Shown here: piece by piece, positions 26,122 to 34,741 of the stretch
How the letters are laid out: every line of letters begins with the position of its first letter
Position numbering within the stretch: position 1 is the first letter of the stretch
Source: SG8-30 sp964406445
Lineage (GTDB): Bacteria; Pseudomonadota; Gammaproteobacteria; Steroidobacterales; Steroidobacteraceae
Reading direction: 5' to 3'
Assembly (NCBI GenBank): GCA_964406445.1
Contig: CAYORU010000018.1
Span: 1-64,000 of the forward strand
Length of the DNA stretch: 64,000 bases
Translations under genes and position numbers: made by a program
The notes under the pieces: model-generated
What the model was told of the DNA's origin: nothing
Database searches by the model: none
The model's input: the letters and a program-made list of their open reading frames with translations, nothing else

Positions 26122-27453
26122 ATGCCCGCACCGATGCTGATCCACGTCTTCATCCTGCTCCTGCTGATCGCCATCAACGGCCTGTTCGCCATGGCCGAGA
26201 TGGCGGTCGTCTCCTCGCGGCGGACGCGCCTCGAGCAACTCGCGGACGAGGGCAGCCTGGGGGCGCGGGCCGCGCTCAGGCTGCTCGACGATCCCACGCG
26301 GTTCCTGTCCTCGGTGCAGATCGGCATCACGCTGATCGGCGTGCTGGCGGGCGTGTACAGCGGCGCGACCCTGGCCGCGCCGCTCGGCGAGTGGCTGGCG
26401 GGCTGGGATCCCGTGGCGGCCTGGGCCGAGACCGCCTCGTACGTGGTGGTCGTGGTCGGGGTCACCTACCTCTCGGTGGTGCTCGGCGAGCTCGTGCCGA
26501 AGCGCTTCGCGCTCGCCCACCCGGAGGGCACGGCATCCCTTCTCGCGCCGTTGCTGGAGGGCGTGGCGTGGATCAGCGCGCCGGTGGTGTGGCTGCTGCA
26601 GCGCTCGACCGAACTGCTGCTCAGGCTCCTCGGCCTGCACGGCGCAGAGCGGGGCGCGGTGACCGAGGAAGAGATCCGCGCGATGATCGCGGAGGGCGCG
26701 CGCACCGGCGTCTTCCACCAGCAGGAACGGCGCATGATCGACGGCGTGCTTCGCCTCGCCGATCGCAACGTCCGCAGCGTCATGGTTCCGCGCGGCGACG
26801 TGGTCTGGCTCGACCTCGAGGACCAGCGCGACACGCTGTGGCGGCTGGTGCGCGCGAGCGGCCACTCGCGCTACCTCGTCTGCCGCGGCGAGATCGACGA
26901 GCTGATCGGCGTGGCGCGCGCCACCGACGTCATGGACTGGCTCAACGACGGGCAGGGCGGCGACCTCGCGCAGCGGGCTTCGGCGCCACTCGTCGTGCAG
27001 GAGACGACCACCGTGCTCCGGCTGCTCGAGCTGTTCCGGGAGGCGTCGCTGCAGCTCGCCATCGTGGTCGACGAGCACGGCTCCATCGAGGGCGTCGTGA
27101 CCCCGGCCGACGTGCTCAGGGCGATCGCGGGCGAGATTCCCGACGCCGGCGGCGCGGAGTCGCCCGAGGCGGTGCGCCGCGACGACCAGTCCTGGCTGCT
27201 CGACGGGCGGCTCGGCGTCGACGAGGCCGAGCGCCTGCTCGAGCGCGACGACCTGTCCTCCGGCGACGACTACACGACGGTCGCTGGCTTCGTCCTCGCG
27301 CAGCTCGGCCGGCTGCCCGCGACCGCCGAGTCCTTCACCTGGAAGGACCTGCGGTTCGAGATCGTGGACATGGACGGGCGGCGCATCGACAAGCTGCTGG
27401 TGCAGCGCATCGCCCCGCCGGCCATGGAATCGGTGCCGGACGCCGAGGGCTAG
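26122..27453 (+). CDS. CNNM/CorC-HlyC family transport protein
   Basis: 443 residues. An N-terminal DUF21 membrane domain (HVFILLLLIAINGLFAMAEM, TLIGVLAGVYSGATLA, VLGELVPKRFAL) is followed by a CBS pair (VMVPRGDVVWLD and ASAPLVVQETTTVLRLLELF) and a CorC_HlyC C-terminal domain (SWLLDGRLGVDEAERLL). The family is implicated in divalent-cation (Mg2+, Co2+) export. It follows the ars operon by 17 bases on the same strand, which may only be read-through. Old hemolysin names for this family are misleading. Confidence 0.92.
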   Translation: MPAPMLIHVFILLLLIAINGLFAMAEMAVVSSRRTRLEQLADEGSLGARAALRLLDDPTRFLSSVQIGITLIGVLAGVYSGATLAAPLGEWLAGWDPVAAWAETASYVVVVVGVTYLSVVLGELVPKRFALAHPEGTASLLAPLLEGVAWISAPVVWLLQRSTELLLRLLGLHGAERGAVTEEEIRAMIAEGARTGVFHQQERRMIDGVLRLADRNVRSVMVPRGDVVWLDLEDQRDTLWRLVRASGHSRYLVCRGEIDELIGVARATDVMDWLNDGQGGDLAQRASAPLVVQETTTVLRLLELFREASLQLAIVVDEHGSIEGVVTPADVLRAIAGEIPDAGGAESPEAVRRDDQSWLLDGRLGVDEAERLLERDDLSSGDDYTTVAGFVLAQLGRLPATAESFTWKDLRFEIVDMDGRRIDKLLVQRIAPPAMESVPDAEG

Positions 27454-27477
27454 CGCCGGCGCCCGGCCGGGCAGTCC

Positions 27478-28743
27478 CTAGCGGACCAGCAGGTCCATCT
27501 TCATGGAGGTCAGGGGGCGACAGCCGTCGGCCGTGACCAGCAGCGTGTCCTCGAGGTGCGCCGAGCCCCAGCCGATCTCGATGTAGGGAAGGTCGACGTT
27601 GACCACCATGTTCGCCTCGAGCACCGGGTCGCCGTAGTCGAGCCCGTCGCGGGTCATGACCGCCGGGTCGTCGGTGTGCTCGAGGCCGAGGCTGTGCGGG
27701 ACGGCGAGGCAGAACTCAGGGAAGCCGGCCCGCTGGATCGCGTTGACGACGCGCAGCGCGAGCTCGCGATAGCGCAGTCCCGGGCGCAGCGCTTCCATGA
27801 CCTCGAGCCAGCCAACCTGCATGGCGCGGTTGCGCGACAGCAGCTCGTCGTCCGGCGCGCCTGCGATCATGCTGCGGCCGAAGTCGCCGTGATAGCGGCG
27901 GTAATGCCCGAGGGCGTCGACCATCACCGGCTCGCCGTGGCGGACGGTGGGCGCCGGCAGGCCGCCCGAGCCGCCGGAGAGGTACACGCCCCGCCCGCCG
28001 CGGCTGGCCATCTCCGCCATGTACGCGTTCTCGATGTCCGCCCACGCAGCTCCGGCGCGAAGCTCGCGGCTCGCGGCCAGGCAGGCCTCCTCGTTGATGC
28101 GCGCCGCCGTCGCGAGCAGCTCGATCTCCGGCTGCGTCTTTACGCGCCTGATGTCGCGGAAGACGTGCTCGGCTGGCACGAACCGGGCGCGCAGACCGGC
28201 CGCGGACAGCCAGCTGGCGGTGCGCGGATCGTCGACGCCGATCACGCCGTGCTCGAGGCCCGCCTCCCGGACCGCACGTGCCAGCGCCCAGATGGCCGAG
28301 GCCGATTCCCGGCCACGCAGGCGGTCCTGCACCTCGATCCAGGCGCGCTCGTTCGGCGTGAGCGCGGCGCCCTCGCGCACCGGCCAGCCCTGGTAGGGAT
28401 GGGCGCGCGGCATGCGCGGCGCGCCCACCTCGGGGCCCTCGGGGCCCTCGGAGGCGTGGTCTGCGTCGACCGGCGTGGTGTAGCCGACCAGGTTCGGCAT
28501 CCAGGTGCCGCCCTCGGTGACGAGGCGCCGCCACTCGAAGCTGCCCATCACCAGCGCCGCGGGCTCGCGGCCCGCGCGCGGCAGCACCGCGAAGTAGGCG
28601 TGGCTGCGGCCCGTGCCCATCAGCGCGCCCCAGTAGCCGGACGCGTAGTAGACGTTGACGTCCTGGGCGGCCACGAGCCCGTCGACGTGATGGCGCTCCA
28701 TCACCTCGACTGCGCGCGCGGCGTTGTAGAGCATGTGGCTCAT
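27478..28743 (-). CDS. M24 family metallopeptidase (Xaa-Pro peptidase-like)
   Basis: 421 residues. The N-terminal creatinase-like domain (VDGLVAAQDVNVYYASGYWG) is followed by the pita-bread domain. Metal ligands fit VDALGHYRRYHGDFGRS (two Asp), PHSLGLEHTDDP (His), VNVDLPYIEIG (Glu) and SAHLEDTLLV (Glu). The ligand set looks intact, so the enzyme should bind two metal ions. The natural substrate is uncertain; relatives include ectoine hydrolase and Xaa-Pro dipeptidases. It converges on the CNNM gene with 24 bases between the stops, and is divergent from a hydrolase gene. GGGGAAG lies before the ATG. Confidence 0.88.
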   Translation of the reverse strand: MSHMLYNAARAVEVMERHHVDGLVAAQDVNVYYASGYWGALMGTGRSHAYFAVLPRAGREPAALVMGSFEWRRLVTEGGTWMPNLVGYTTPVDADHASEGPEGPEVGAPRMPRAHPYQGWPVREGAALTPNERAWIEVQDRLRGRESASAIWALARAVREAGLEHGVIGVDDPRTASWLSAAGLRARFVPAEHVFRDIRRVKTQPEIELLATAARINEEACLAASRELRAGAAWADIENAYMAEMASRGGRGVYLSGGSGGLPAPTVRHGEPVMVDALGHYRRYHGDFGRSMIAGAPDDELLSRNRAMQVGWLEVMEALRPGLRYRELALRVVNAIQRAGFPEFCLAVPHSLGLEHTDDPAVMTRDGLDYGDPVLEANMVVNVDLPYIEIGWGSAHLEDTLLVTADGCRPLTSMKMDLLVR

Positions 28744-28812
28744 CGAAGTCTTCCCCGGCCAGCGACCTCATCGAGCGCCATCCCGCGCCAGGGTGTCAAC
28801 CGGGCTGACACG

Positions 28813-28818
28813 TATAAT
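28813..28818 (+). promoter_or_regulatory. Probable -10 box for hydrolase gene
   Basis: A perfect TATAAT stands 42 bases before the GTG start of the hydrolase gene, giving a leader of about 35 bases. No good -35 hexamer is found at 16-18 bases; a short repeat GTCA...TGAC (28795-28809) lies just upstream instead. Confidence 0.5.
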
Positions 28819-28859
28819 CGGCGGCGACCGCGGCGACGTCCGCGCTCCCGGCGCCAGCA

Positions 28860-29753
28860 GTGAGCCAGCACACGATCTACCAGCCGCGGCGCGTCGCGCG
28901 CGAGGAGCACGTCGACGCCTGCGGCATCCGCCACCGCGTGCTGCGCTTCGGGCCGGCCTCCGAGGACCCGGTCGTGCTGCTGCACGGCTGGCTGGACACC
29001 GCCGACACGTTCCAGTTCATCGTCGACGCCTTCGCCTCCGACCTGCCTTTCGCGGCCTTCGACTGGCGCGGCTTCGGCGGCAGCGGCTGGAGCGACCACG
29101 GCTACTGGTTTCCGGAATACTTCGCCGACCTCGACCGCCTTCTCGACCGGCTCTGTCCCGCGGCGCCGGCCCGGCTCGTGGGCCACAGCATGGGCGGCAA
29201 CATCGCGCTCATCTACGCCGGCATCCGCCCGGAGCGCGTGCGCCGGGTGGTGAGCCTCGAGGGCTTCGGCCTGCCGCGCACCGTGCCGGCCGACGCGCCC
29301 GGCCGCTTCCGCGACTGGCTGCAGCAGCTGCGCGGCGCCCCGGCCTTCGGCGAGTACGAGGATTTCCACGAGCTCGCGCACCGCCTGCAGCGGGGCAACC
29401 CGCGGCTGTCGGCCGAGGTCGCGATGTTCGTCGCGCGCGCCTGGGCGCGGCCGTCGCCCGGCGGCGGCGTGCGGCTCGTCGCCGATCCGGCTCACAAGCA
29501 GCTGAGCCCCTACCTCTACCGCCGCGAGGAGGCCGAGGCCTGCTGGAGCCGCATCTCGGCGCCGGCGCTGCTCGTGCTCGCCGGCCTGTCGGAGTTCCTG
29601 CCGCGCCTCGGCGAGGACGGCACGCCGGACTATTTCCGCCGCTGCATCCCGGGCCTGCGGGTCGAGGTGATGGCGGACGTGAGCCACATGCTGCACCACG
29701 AGCGCCCGGCGGAAGTCGCCCGCCTGGTCGAGGCGTTCCTGCTCGAGGAGTGA
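28860..29753 (+). CDS. Alpha/beta hydrolase
   Basis: 297 residues. VVLLHGWLDTADTFQFIVDAF, FAAFDWRGFGGSGW, and VGHSMGGNIALIYAG (nucleophile Ser in GHSMG) show an intact active site, with the catalytic His in DVSHMLHHERP near the C-terminus. It is a cytosolic esterase/lipase-like enzyme of unknown substrate. The start is GTG at 28860; no ATG is available nearby. A TATAAT box lies at 28813. The next gene starts 65 bases after the stop, with a hairpin between. Confidence 0.88.
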   Translation: MSQHTIYQPRRVAREEHVDACGIRHRVLRFGPASEDPVVLLHGWLDTADTFQFIVDAFASDLPFAAFDWRGFGGSGWSDHGYWFPEYFADLDRLLDRLCPAAPARLVGHSMGGNIALIYAGIRPERVRRVVSLEGFGLPRTVPADAPGRFRDWLQQLRGAPAFGEYEDFHELAHRLQRGNPRLSAEVAMFVARAWARPSPGGGVRLVADPAHKQLSPYLYRREEAEACWSRISAPALLVLAGLSEFLPRLGEDGTPDYFRRCIPGLRVEVMADVSHMLHHERPAEVARLVEAFLLEE

Positions 29754-29770
29754 ACGCGGGTTGCGTCGTC

Positions 29771-29799
29771 GCGACCGGCCCCGGCAGACTGCCGGTCGC
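29771..29799 (+). terminator. Hairpin between hydrolase and TPR-like gene
   Basis: GCGACCGGC and GCCGGTCGC form a perfect 9-base stem around an 11-base loop, 17 bases after the hydrolase stop and 20 bases before the next start codon. There is no T-run, so it may stop transcription weakly or stabilise the 3' end. Confidence 0.4.
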
Positions 29800-29818
29800 G
29801 AAGCCAGGGAGGATGCCC

Positions 29819-30430
29819 ATGCGACTGCTCGCCACCGTCCTGCTGATGCACGCAGGCCTCGCCACGGCCGCGACCTTCGACCCCTCGGGCTGGTCGCAGG
29901 CCGTGACGGAATGCGACCGCCTCGCGTCGCACCCGGAGGACCCGCACCACGTCGCGCCGGGCCGGGAGCGCAGCGAGATCGACCTGCCGGCGGCGATCGC
30001 CGCCTGCGAGGCGGCCGTGAAGGCCGACCCGGAGAATCCCCGGCTCAACTATCAACTCGCCCGCGTCTACGGCTACTCCGGCGTCGGCGAGAAGGCGATC
30101 CCCTACCGGGCGGTCGCGGTGGACGCCGATTATCCGCAGGCGCTGTTCGTCGTCGGCTACCTGCACCTGCTCGGGCTCAACAAGCAGCCGCAGGACCTCT
30201 GCAGGGCGGGCGAACTCATCCGTCGCTCTGCGATCCAGGACCGCCTCGCCGGCCAGGTCGGATTCGTGCGCTGGGCGCTCGCCGGCCGCTTCGACGGTTG
30301 CCCGGTGCCGCGCGAACCGGGCGAGATGCTCGGCTTCCTCGAAGCCGCCAGGAAGCACGCCGGCGGCGACTTCTACAAGTCGCAGCTGATCGAGGTGCTC
30401 GAAGAGCAGGTCCGGGCGGCCGCCCGCTGA
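29819..30430 (+). CDS. Secreted tetratricopeptide/Sel1-like protein
   Basis: 203 residues. MRLLATVLLMHAGLATAATF is a Sec signal cleaved after the Ala-Thr-Ala region. The mature protein has helical repeats of TPR/Sel1 type: AAIAACEAAVKADPENPRLNYQLARVYGYS, then ALFVVGYLHLLGLNKQPQDLCRAGEL, and ends in a charged helix. Such proteins mediate protein contacts in the periplasm. The ATG at 29819 is preferred over 29813 because AGGGAGG abuts the latter. No specific function is known. Confidence 0.8.
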   Translation: MRLLATVLLMHAGLATAATFDPSGWSQAVTECDRLASHPEDPHHVAPGRERSEIDLPAAIAACEAAVKADPENPRLNYQLARVYGYSGVGEKAIPYRAVAVDADYPQALFVVGYLHLLGLNKQPQDLCRAGELIRRSAIQDRLAGQVGFVRWALAGRFDGCPVPREPGEMLGFLEAARKHAGGDFYKSQLIEVLEEQVRAAAR

Positions 30431-30497
30431 ACGGGCTCCCTTTGCGGCCGCCGCGGCCCTAAAGAATGGCGGGGGCCCGCCGCTGACACCGGTTGAG

Positions 30498-31931
30498 ATG
30501 AAGATCAACCGGATCGACGGATCGCTCGTCGCGCCCGTGGACGCCCGTCCCGTGCGCGGCGTGGCCGTGGACGAGCCACCCGGCGGGTCGCTTCCGGCGC
30601 GGCTCGGCGCGGCGCTGTCCTCGCCGGATCCAGCCGGTGCGCTTCGGGTCCTGGTCGAGGAGATCCGCAGCGAGCTGCAGGCGCGGCTCGGCGCGGCGGC
30701 GACGCTGCCGCCCGCGCGTCCGGATCCGCTCGACGCCGATTCCGCCGCGACCACGCTCCTGCGCTACCTGCGCCTCGCGGGCCGGGCGGGCGAGCCGCCG
30801 CTGCCGGCGGAGTCGGTCCGCGACGCCGTCGAGGCCGGGGTGGGCCGTGCCCGGGCGGTGCTCGCCTCCCTCGGCAGGATCCCGCCGTCGGCCCAGGCGG
30901 CGGTCGACGACGTCGTCGCGCGGCTGCGCGCGGCGACCGCCAACCCCGCGCCGCGACCGGCGGCGCCGCCGGCGCTGCAGGAACTGCCGCAGGCGCTCGT
31001 GCGCGAAGTGGCCGGCACGCTCGCCGACAGGATCGGGATGCTGCCGCGCCCGACGACGGTGGCGGCCGCGCCGCGCGACCTGCGCGAGGCGCTCGCGCTC
31101 ATGTCAGGCCAGCTCGGCGACATCGCCGCGGATTCCGCCGTCGCCGTGCGCGCCTCTCCGCGCGTCGTGGAGACCGCGCTGCGGGAGGGCGTGCAGCGCG
31201 CCATCGCCTCGCTCGCGGCGCCGGGACGGGCCGATCCTGCCCTGTCCCGCCTCGCGTCGGACTTCACGGCGCTCGCCCTGCGCCTCGCCGCGAACCCGGG
31301 CACCCTCCTCCCGCCGGCGCCGCGTGAGCCGGCCGCAGTCCGCGGGCTCGTGGCCGGCGAGTTCAGGCAGGTGCTGGCCGAATGGACGGCCGAGGCTCGC
31401 GCGGCGCCTGCCCCGGCGCCGGCGCCGGCGCCGGCCTCGAGCATCGCGCGCGCGCTCGGCGCGATGGCGATGGCCGCCGCCGAGATGCTGCTCCGGGCGC
31501 CGGCGACGGAGGCTGCCGCGCTGCGCGCCATCCTCGAGTCTTCGGCCGAGCGCGCCTTGGCGCGCAGCCTGCTGCAGCTGCCGGGCGGCGCGGCGCAGGC
31601 GCCGCTGCGCGCCGCGGCCGAGGAGCTGCACGCCGCCTTTCGCGCGCTGCTCGCGGCGGCGGACTCGGCGGCCGTAGGCCGTGGCCTGGACGTGCGCGGT
31701 CTCGTCGCGCTGCTGGCGCAGGCGGGCGAAGCGCTGCAGGCGGACGGCCACCCGCCATTCCGGTTCGACCTGCCGGTCGGCCGGGCCGGCCTGCAGGGCC
31801 GACGGGCCGCCCGCGTCGGGCGGCAGGGCTCGGTCGAGGCGATCGAATCCTCCGATCCGGGCGACGACCCGCCGGAGGGCGAGTCGGGCCCCGCGGGCCC
31901 GCCGCTGTGGCCGAAGCCGCCGGCGGGCTGA
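30498..31931 (+). CDS. Ala/Pro-rich protein of unknown function
   Basis: 477 residues, not recognised. The N-terminal 45 residues are Pro/Val-rich; the rest is Ala-rich helix with Leu/Arg heptads (ALRVLVEEIRSELQARLGAA, ALREGVQRAIASLAAPGR) and a six-fold Ala-Pro linker near residue 300. The C-terminus is Pro/Gly rich. No membrane segment or signal peptide is visible. Composition resembles FliK-like hook-length proteins, but no FliK domain was found. GTTGAG precedes the ATG. The strand is supported by ATG position and neighbours; a minus-strand frame (30764-31963) is possible but lacks a convincing start. Confidence 0.65.
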   Translation: MKINRIDGSLVAPVDARPVRGVAVDEPPGGSLPARLGAALSSPDPAGALRVLVEEIRSELQARLGAAATLPPARPDPLDADSAATTLLRYLRLAGRAGEPPLPAESVRDAVEAGVGRARAVLASLGRIPPSAQAAVDDVVARLRAATANPAPRPAAPPALQELPQALVREVAGTLADRIGMLPRPTTVAAAPRDLREALALMSGQLGDIAADSAVAVRASPRVVETALREGVQRAIASLAAPGRADPALSRLASDFTALALRLAANPGTLLPPAPREPAAVRGLVAGEFRQVLAEWTAEARAAPAPAPAPAPASSIARALGAMAMAAAEMLLRAPATEAAALRAILESSAERALARSLLQLPGGAAQAPLRAAAEELHAAFRALLAAADSAAVGRGLDVRGLVALLAQAGEALQADGHPPFRFDLPVGRAGLQGRRAARVGRQGSVEAIESSDPGDDPPEGESGPAGPPLWPKPPAG

Positions 31932-31990
31932 CGCCTTCGTTCCTTCACCTCGCTGCGCCACAATGGCAGACCCTTCGCGAGGTCCCGCCA

Positions 31991-32281
31991 TTGCCCGGTC
32001 TACGCCGCTGGATGCAGGAGTCGGTCACCTACCGCATCGCGCGCCGGATCGTGATCGCGCTCATCGGCGGCACCGTGCTGTTGATCGGACTGGCGATGAC
32101 CGTGCTGCCGGGGCCCGCCCTGGTGGTGATCCCGGCCGGGCTCGCGATCCTCGGCATCGAGTTCGCCTGGGCGAGGCGCTGGCTCAAGACCCTGCGCGAG
32201 CGCGCGAGCGGCCTGGTCGACGGCGTGCGGGGCGCCTACGCGCGCCGCGGCCGGGACGCGGGCGGTCCGCCGCCAGGGTAA
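31991..32281 (+). CDS. PGPGW-family small membrane protein
   Basis: 96 residues with two membrane helices (IVIALIGGTVLLIGLAMTVL and ALVVIPAGLAILGIEFAWA) around the family motif LPGPA, then the amphipathic tail ARRWLKTLRERASG. The PGPGW family has no known function. A TTG at 31991 with GAGG eight bases upstream is the best start. The ATG at 32012 is the alternative and lacks a ribosome site. It ends 62 bases before eptA. Confidence 0.78.
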   Translation: MPGLRRWMQESVTYRIARRIVIALIGGTVLLIGLAMTVLPGPALVVIPAGLAILGIEFAWARRWLKTLRERASGLVDGVRGAYARRGRDAGGPPPG

Positions 32282-32343
32282 GCCCGGCCTAAGCCGCGAC
32301 CTGCATCATCCCGGGCCCTTCGAGTCTGCCCGAGGCGCAGGTC

Positions 32344-33987
32344 ATGCGCGCGCGATGGCGCACCCACCCCAGCGTAGTCACCGCCGTCGTGGCGGCGTGG
32401 CTCACCTTCGCCTGCAACCTGCCGTTCTGGCGGGCCGTCGCCGGGGTTCACGGCTCCGGCGGCCACGCCGGCTTCGCCTTCCTCGCGGGGCTGGCGCTGC
32501 TCGCGTTCCTCGCCAACAACCTGCTGCTGACGTTCCTCGCCTTCCCGCCGCTGCAGCGGCCGCTGCTCGCCGCCGTACTGGTCGTTTCGGCCGCCGCCGC
32601 CCACTTCATCGGCCAGTACGGGATCGTCATCGACCAGCACATGATACAGAACGTGCTCGAGACGGATGCGCGCGAAGCCGGCGAACTGCTGACGCGGGCG
32701 CTGGCGATCCACGTGCTGCTGCTCGGCGCGCTGCCGGCAGCGCTGCTGTGGCGTTTCGTCGAGATCGAGCGCGTGCCGTGGCGGCGCGATCTTCTCCAGA
32801 AGGCCGGCGTTCTCGCGGCGACGCTCGTCGGCGTGGGTCTCGTCGCGGCGACCACCTACCCGGCCCAGGCGGCCTTCATGCGCAACCACCGCGAGGTCCG
32901 GCACATGCTGGTGCCGGCCAACTACCTGACCGCCTTCGTGCGCTACGGAGTGCGGCGCGGTCACCGCGGGCGAACGCACGAGATGGTCGGCCAGGATGCG
33001 GCGAAGGGTCCAGGCTGGTCCCGGGGCGCGGCGCGGCGCGTCGCCGCGGTCATCATGGTCGGCGAGACGGCGCGATCGGCAAATTTCTCGCTCGGCGGCT
33101 ATCCGCGCGAGACCAACCCCCGGCTCGCGGCGGAGGACGGGCTGGTCTACTTCCCGCAAGTGACCGCCTGCGGAACGTCGACCGCGACTTCGCTGCCCTG
33201 CATGTTCTCCGACCTCGGCCACGCAGGCTACGACGGGGACCGGGCACGCGCGCGCGACAACCTGCTCGACGTGCTCAGGCGCGCCGGCCTGCAGGTCGTG
33301 TGGCTCGACAACAACTCCGGCTGCAAGGGGATCTGCGGCCGGATCGGCGAGCAGCGTCCCGAGCGCGAGCCGGACCCCGGGCTTTGCGGCGCCGACGGCT
33401 GCTACGACGAGATCCTGCTGCGCGACCTCAAGCGCAGGCTCGACGACGCGCGCGGCGACATCGTCATCGTGCTGCACCAGCGCGGCAGCCACGGGCCCGG
33501 CTACCACCTCAGGTATCCGCAGGGCTTCGAGCGCTTCACGCCGGTCTGCCGGCAGGTCGAATTCGACCAGTGCAGCCCCGAGTCGGTCGTGAACGCCTAC
33601 GACAACACGCTCCTCTACACCGACCATGTGATCGCGTCTGCGATCGACCTGCTGCGCGTGTACCAGGACCGCTTCGACACCGCGCTGCTGTACGTGAGCG
33701 ACCACGGCGAGTCGCTCGGCGAGCTCGGGCTGTACCTGCACGGACTGCCGTGGGCGATCGCGCCGAAGACCCAGAAGCAGGTGCCGATGATCGCCTGGCT
33801 GTCCCGGCCGCTGGCGGAGCGCTTTCGCATCGACCTGTCCTGCGTCGAGGCGCGGCGCGGCCTGCCGCTCTCGCACGACAACCTGTTCCACTCGGTGCTG
33901 GGCCTGCTCGACGTGACGACCCGCGCCCGCGACGAGGCGCTCGACATATTCGCGCCCTGCCGCCGGCCGGCGGCCGGCCGTTCGTGA
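32344..33987 (+). CDS. eptA: Lipid A phosphoethanolamine transferase
   Basis: 547 residues. Five N-terminal membrane helices (VTAVVAAWLTFACNLPFW to LVGVGLVAATTYP) precede a periplasmic sulfatase-fold domain. VGETARSANFSLGGYPRETN gives Glu241 and the phosphoenzyme Thr242. YVSDHGESLGE gives Asp453 and His454, and LHQRGSHGPGYH supplies further zinc/substrate contacts. Cys pairs (CGTSTATSLPC, NNSGCKGICG) fit the conserved disulfides. It adds phosphoethanolamine to lipid A phosphate and so lowers binding of polymyxins. In other species eptA is controlled by PmrA/PmrB; here a PmrA/QseB-like pair is encoded 4 kb downstream. A half-site CCTAAG (32288-32293) lies upstream. Confidence 0.93.
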   Translation: MRARWRTHPSVVTAVVAAWLTFACNLPFWRAVAGVHGSGGHAGFAFLAGLALLAFLANNLLLTFLAFPPLQRPLLAAVLVVSAAAAHFIGQYGIVIDQHMIQNVLETDAREAGELLTRALAIHVLLLGALPAALLWRFVEIERVPWRRDLLQKAGVLAATLVGVGLVAATTYPAQAAFMRNHREVRHMLVPANYLTAFVRYGVRRGHRGRTHEMVGQDAAKGPGWSRGAARRVAAVIMVGETARSANFSLGGYPRETNPRLAAEDGLVYFPQVTACGTSTATSLPCMFSDLGHAGYDGDRARARDNLLDVLRRAGLQVVWLDNNSGCKGICGRIGEQRPEREPDPGLCGADGCYDEILLRDLKRRLDDARGDIVIVLHQRGSHGPGYHLRYPQGFERFTPVCRQVEFDQCSPESVVNAYDNTLLYTDHVIASAIDLLRVYQDRFDTALLYVSDHGESLGELGLYLHGLPWAIAPKTQKQVPMIAWLSRPLAERFRIDLSCVEARRGLPLSHDNLFHSVLGLLDVTTRARDEALDIFAPCRRPAAGRS

Positions 33988-34032
33988 GTCCCGTCACACG
34001 GCGAGGCAGTTGATCGGGCCGTCCCGGGCGGC

Positions 34033-34049
34033 CTTAAGGAGTGCCTAAT
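34033..34049. promoter_or_regulatory. PmrA/QseB-like box
   Basis: CTTAAG, five bases, CCTAAT: two direct half-sites resembling the PmrA consensus (CTTAAG-N5-CTTAAK), 44 bases before the start of the thermostable-hemolysin gene. It is followed by CCGGGCTTCGA, a string that also appears upstream of eptA (32311-32321 with two extra Cs). A site for the QseB-type regulator at 37764 is the simplest reading. Confidence 0.45.
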
Positions 34050-34093
34050 CCGGGCTTCGAATACTCCCCGCCACGCCCGACGACGGAGACGGC

Positions 34094-34741
34094 ATGCAGG
34101 GAATCCCACAGGTAGAGATCGTTCCGACGCCGGCGCTCGTGCGCGGCGCGGCGCGGCGCCACGGCGGACCGGTGATGCCGCGGCTGCTCGGACGCCTGAG
34201 TCCGGGCCGGGACGAGGCCGAGCGATTCATCGCCGCGCGCTACCTGCGCGACTACGGCGCCGTGCTCGACCATTTCCTGCCGACGCTCGTGACCCTGCCC
34301 TCGCCCGCCGGCGGGCTGCTCGCGGCCGCGGGCCTCGCGCCTGCCGCGGCCGGGCCGCTGTTCCTGGAGCACTATCTCGACGCCCCGGTCGAGGTCGCGA
34401 TCGCGCGACGGCTCGGAAGAGATATCCGGCGCCGCGAAGTGCTCGAGGTCGGCAACCTGGCCGCCGGGACGCCCGGAGGCGGCAGGTTGATGATCGTGTC
34501 GCTGGTGCGGCTGCTCGAGGGTCGCGGAGTCGAGTGGATCGCGTTCACCGCAACCCTGTCGCTGCGCAACAGCCTCGCGCGGCTCGGCATCCACGCCCAC
34601 GAGCTCGCGCCGGCGCAGGCCAGCGCGCTCGGCGTCGAAGGCGTCGCCTGGGGCCGCTACTACGACCACGATCCGCGCGTGGTGGCCTGCTCCCTTGCAC
34701 AGGCCCGCGCCCGGATCTTCGGCGCCGGCGGCCCCCGGTGA
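34094..34741 (+). CDS. Thermostable hemolysin family protein
   Basis: 215 residues of the PF12261-type family: AERFIAARYLRDYGAVLDHFLPTL, FLEHYLDAPVEVAIARRLGR, REVLEVGNLAAGTPGG, WIAFTATLSLRNSLARLG. These match the family's conserved ARY..., FLE.YLD.P and EVGNLA motifs. The family is named after a Vibrio protein but its fold is thought to be close to GNAT-type acyltransferases, so a small-molecule acyl-transfer role is plausible (inference). It is the first gene of a coupled set: its TGA overlaps the GTG of the AMP ligase. eptA ends 106 bases upstream. Confidence 0.88.
   Translation: MQGIPQVEIVPTPALVRGAARRHGGPVMPRLLGRLSPGRDEAERFIAARYLRDYGAVLDHFLPTLVTLPSPAGGLLAAAGLAPAAAGPLFLEHYLDAPVEVAIARRLGRDIRRREVLEVGNLAAGTPGGGRLMIVSLVRLLEGRGVEWIAFTATLSLRNSLARLGIHAHELAPAQASALGVEGVAWGRYYDHDPRVVACSLAQARARIFGAGGPR

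Noticed and set aside
27461..27472. Perfect palindrome GCCCGGCCGGGC between converging genes as a terminator
   Set aside because: Expected often by chance at this GC content, no loop and no T-run.
30764..31963. Minus-strand 399-residue frame as the real gene instead of 30498-31931
   Set aside because: Low-complexity Ser/Ala/Arg content and no ribosome site; the plus frame has a good start and matches neighbour orientation. Not fully excluded.
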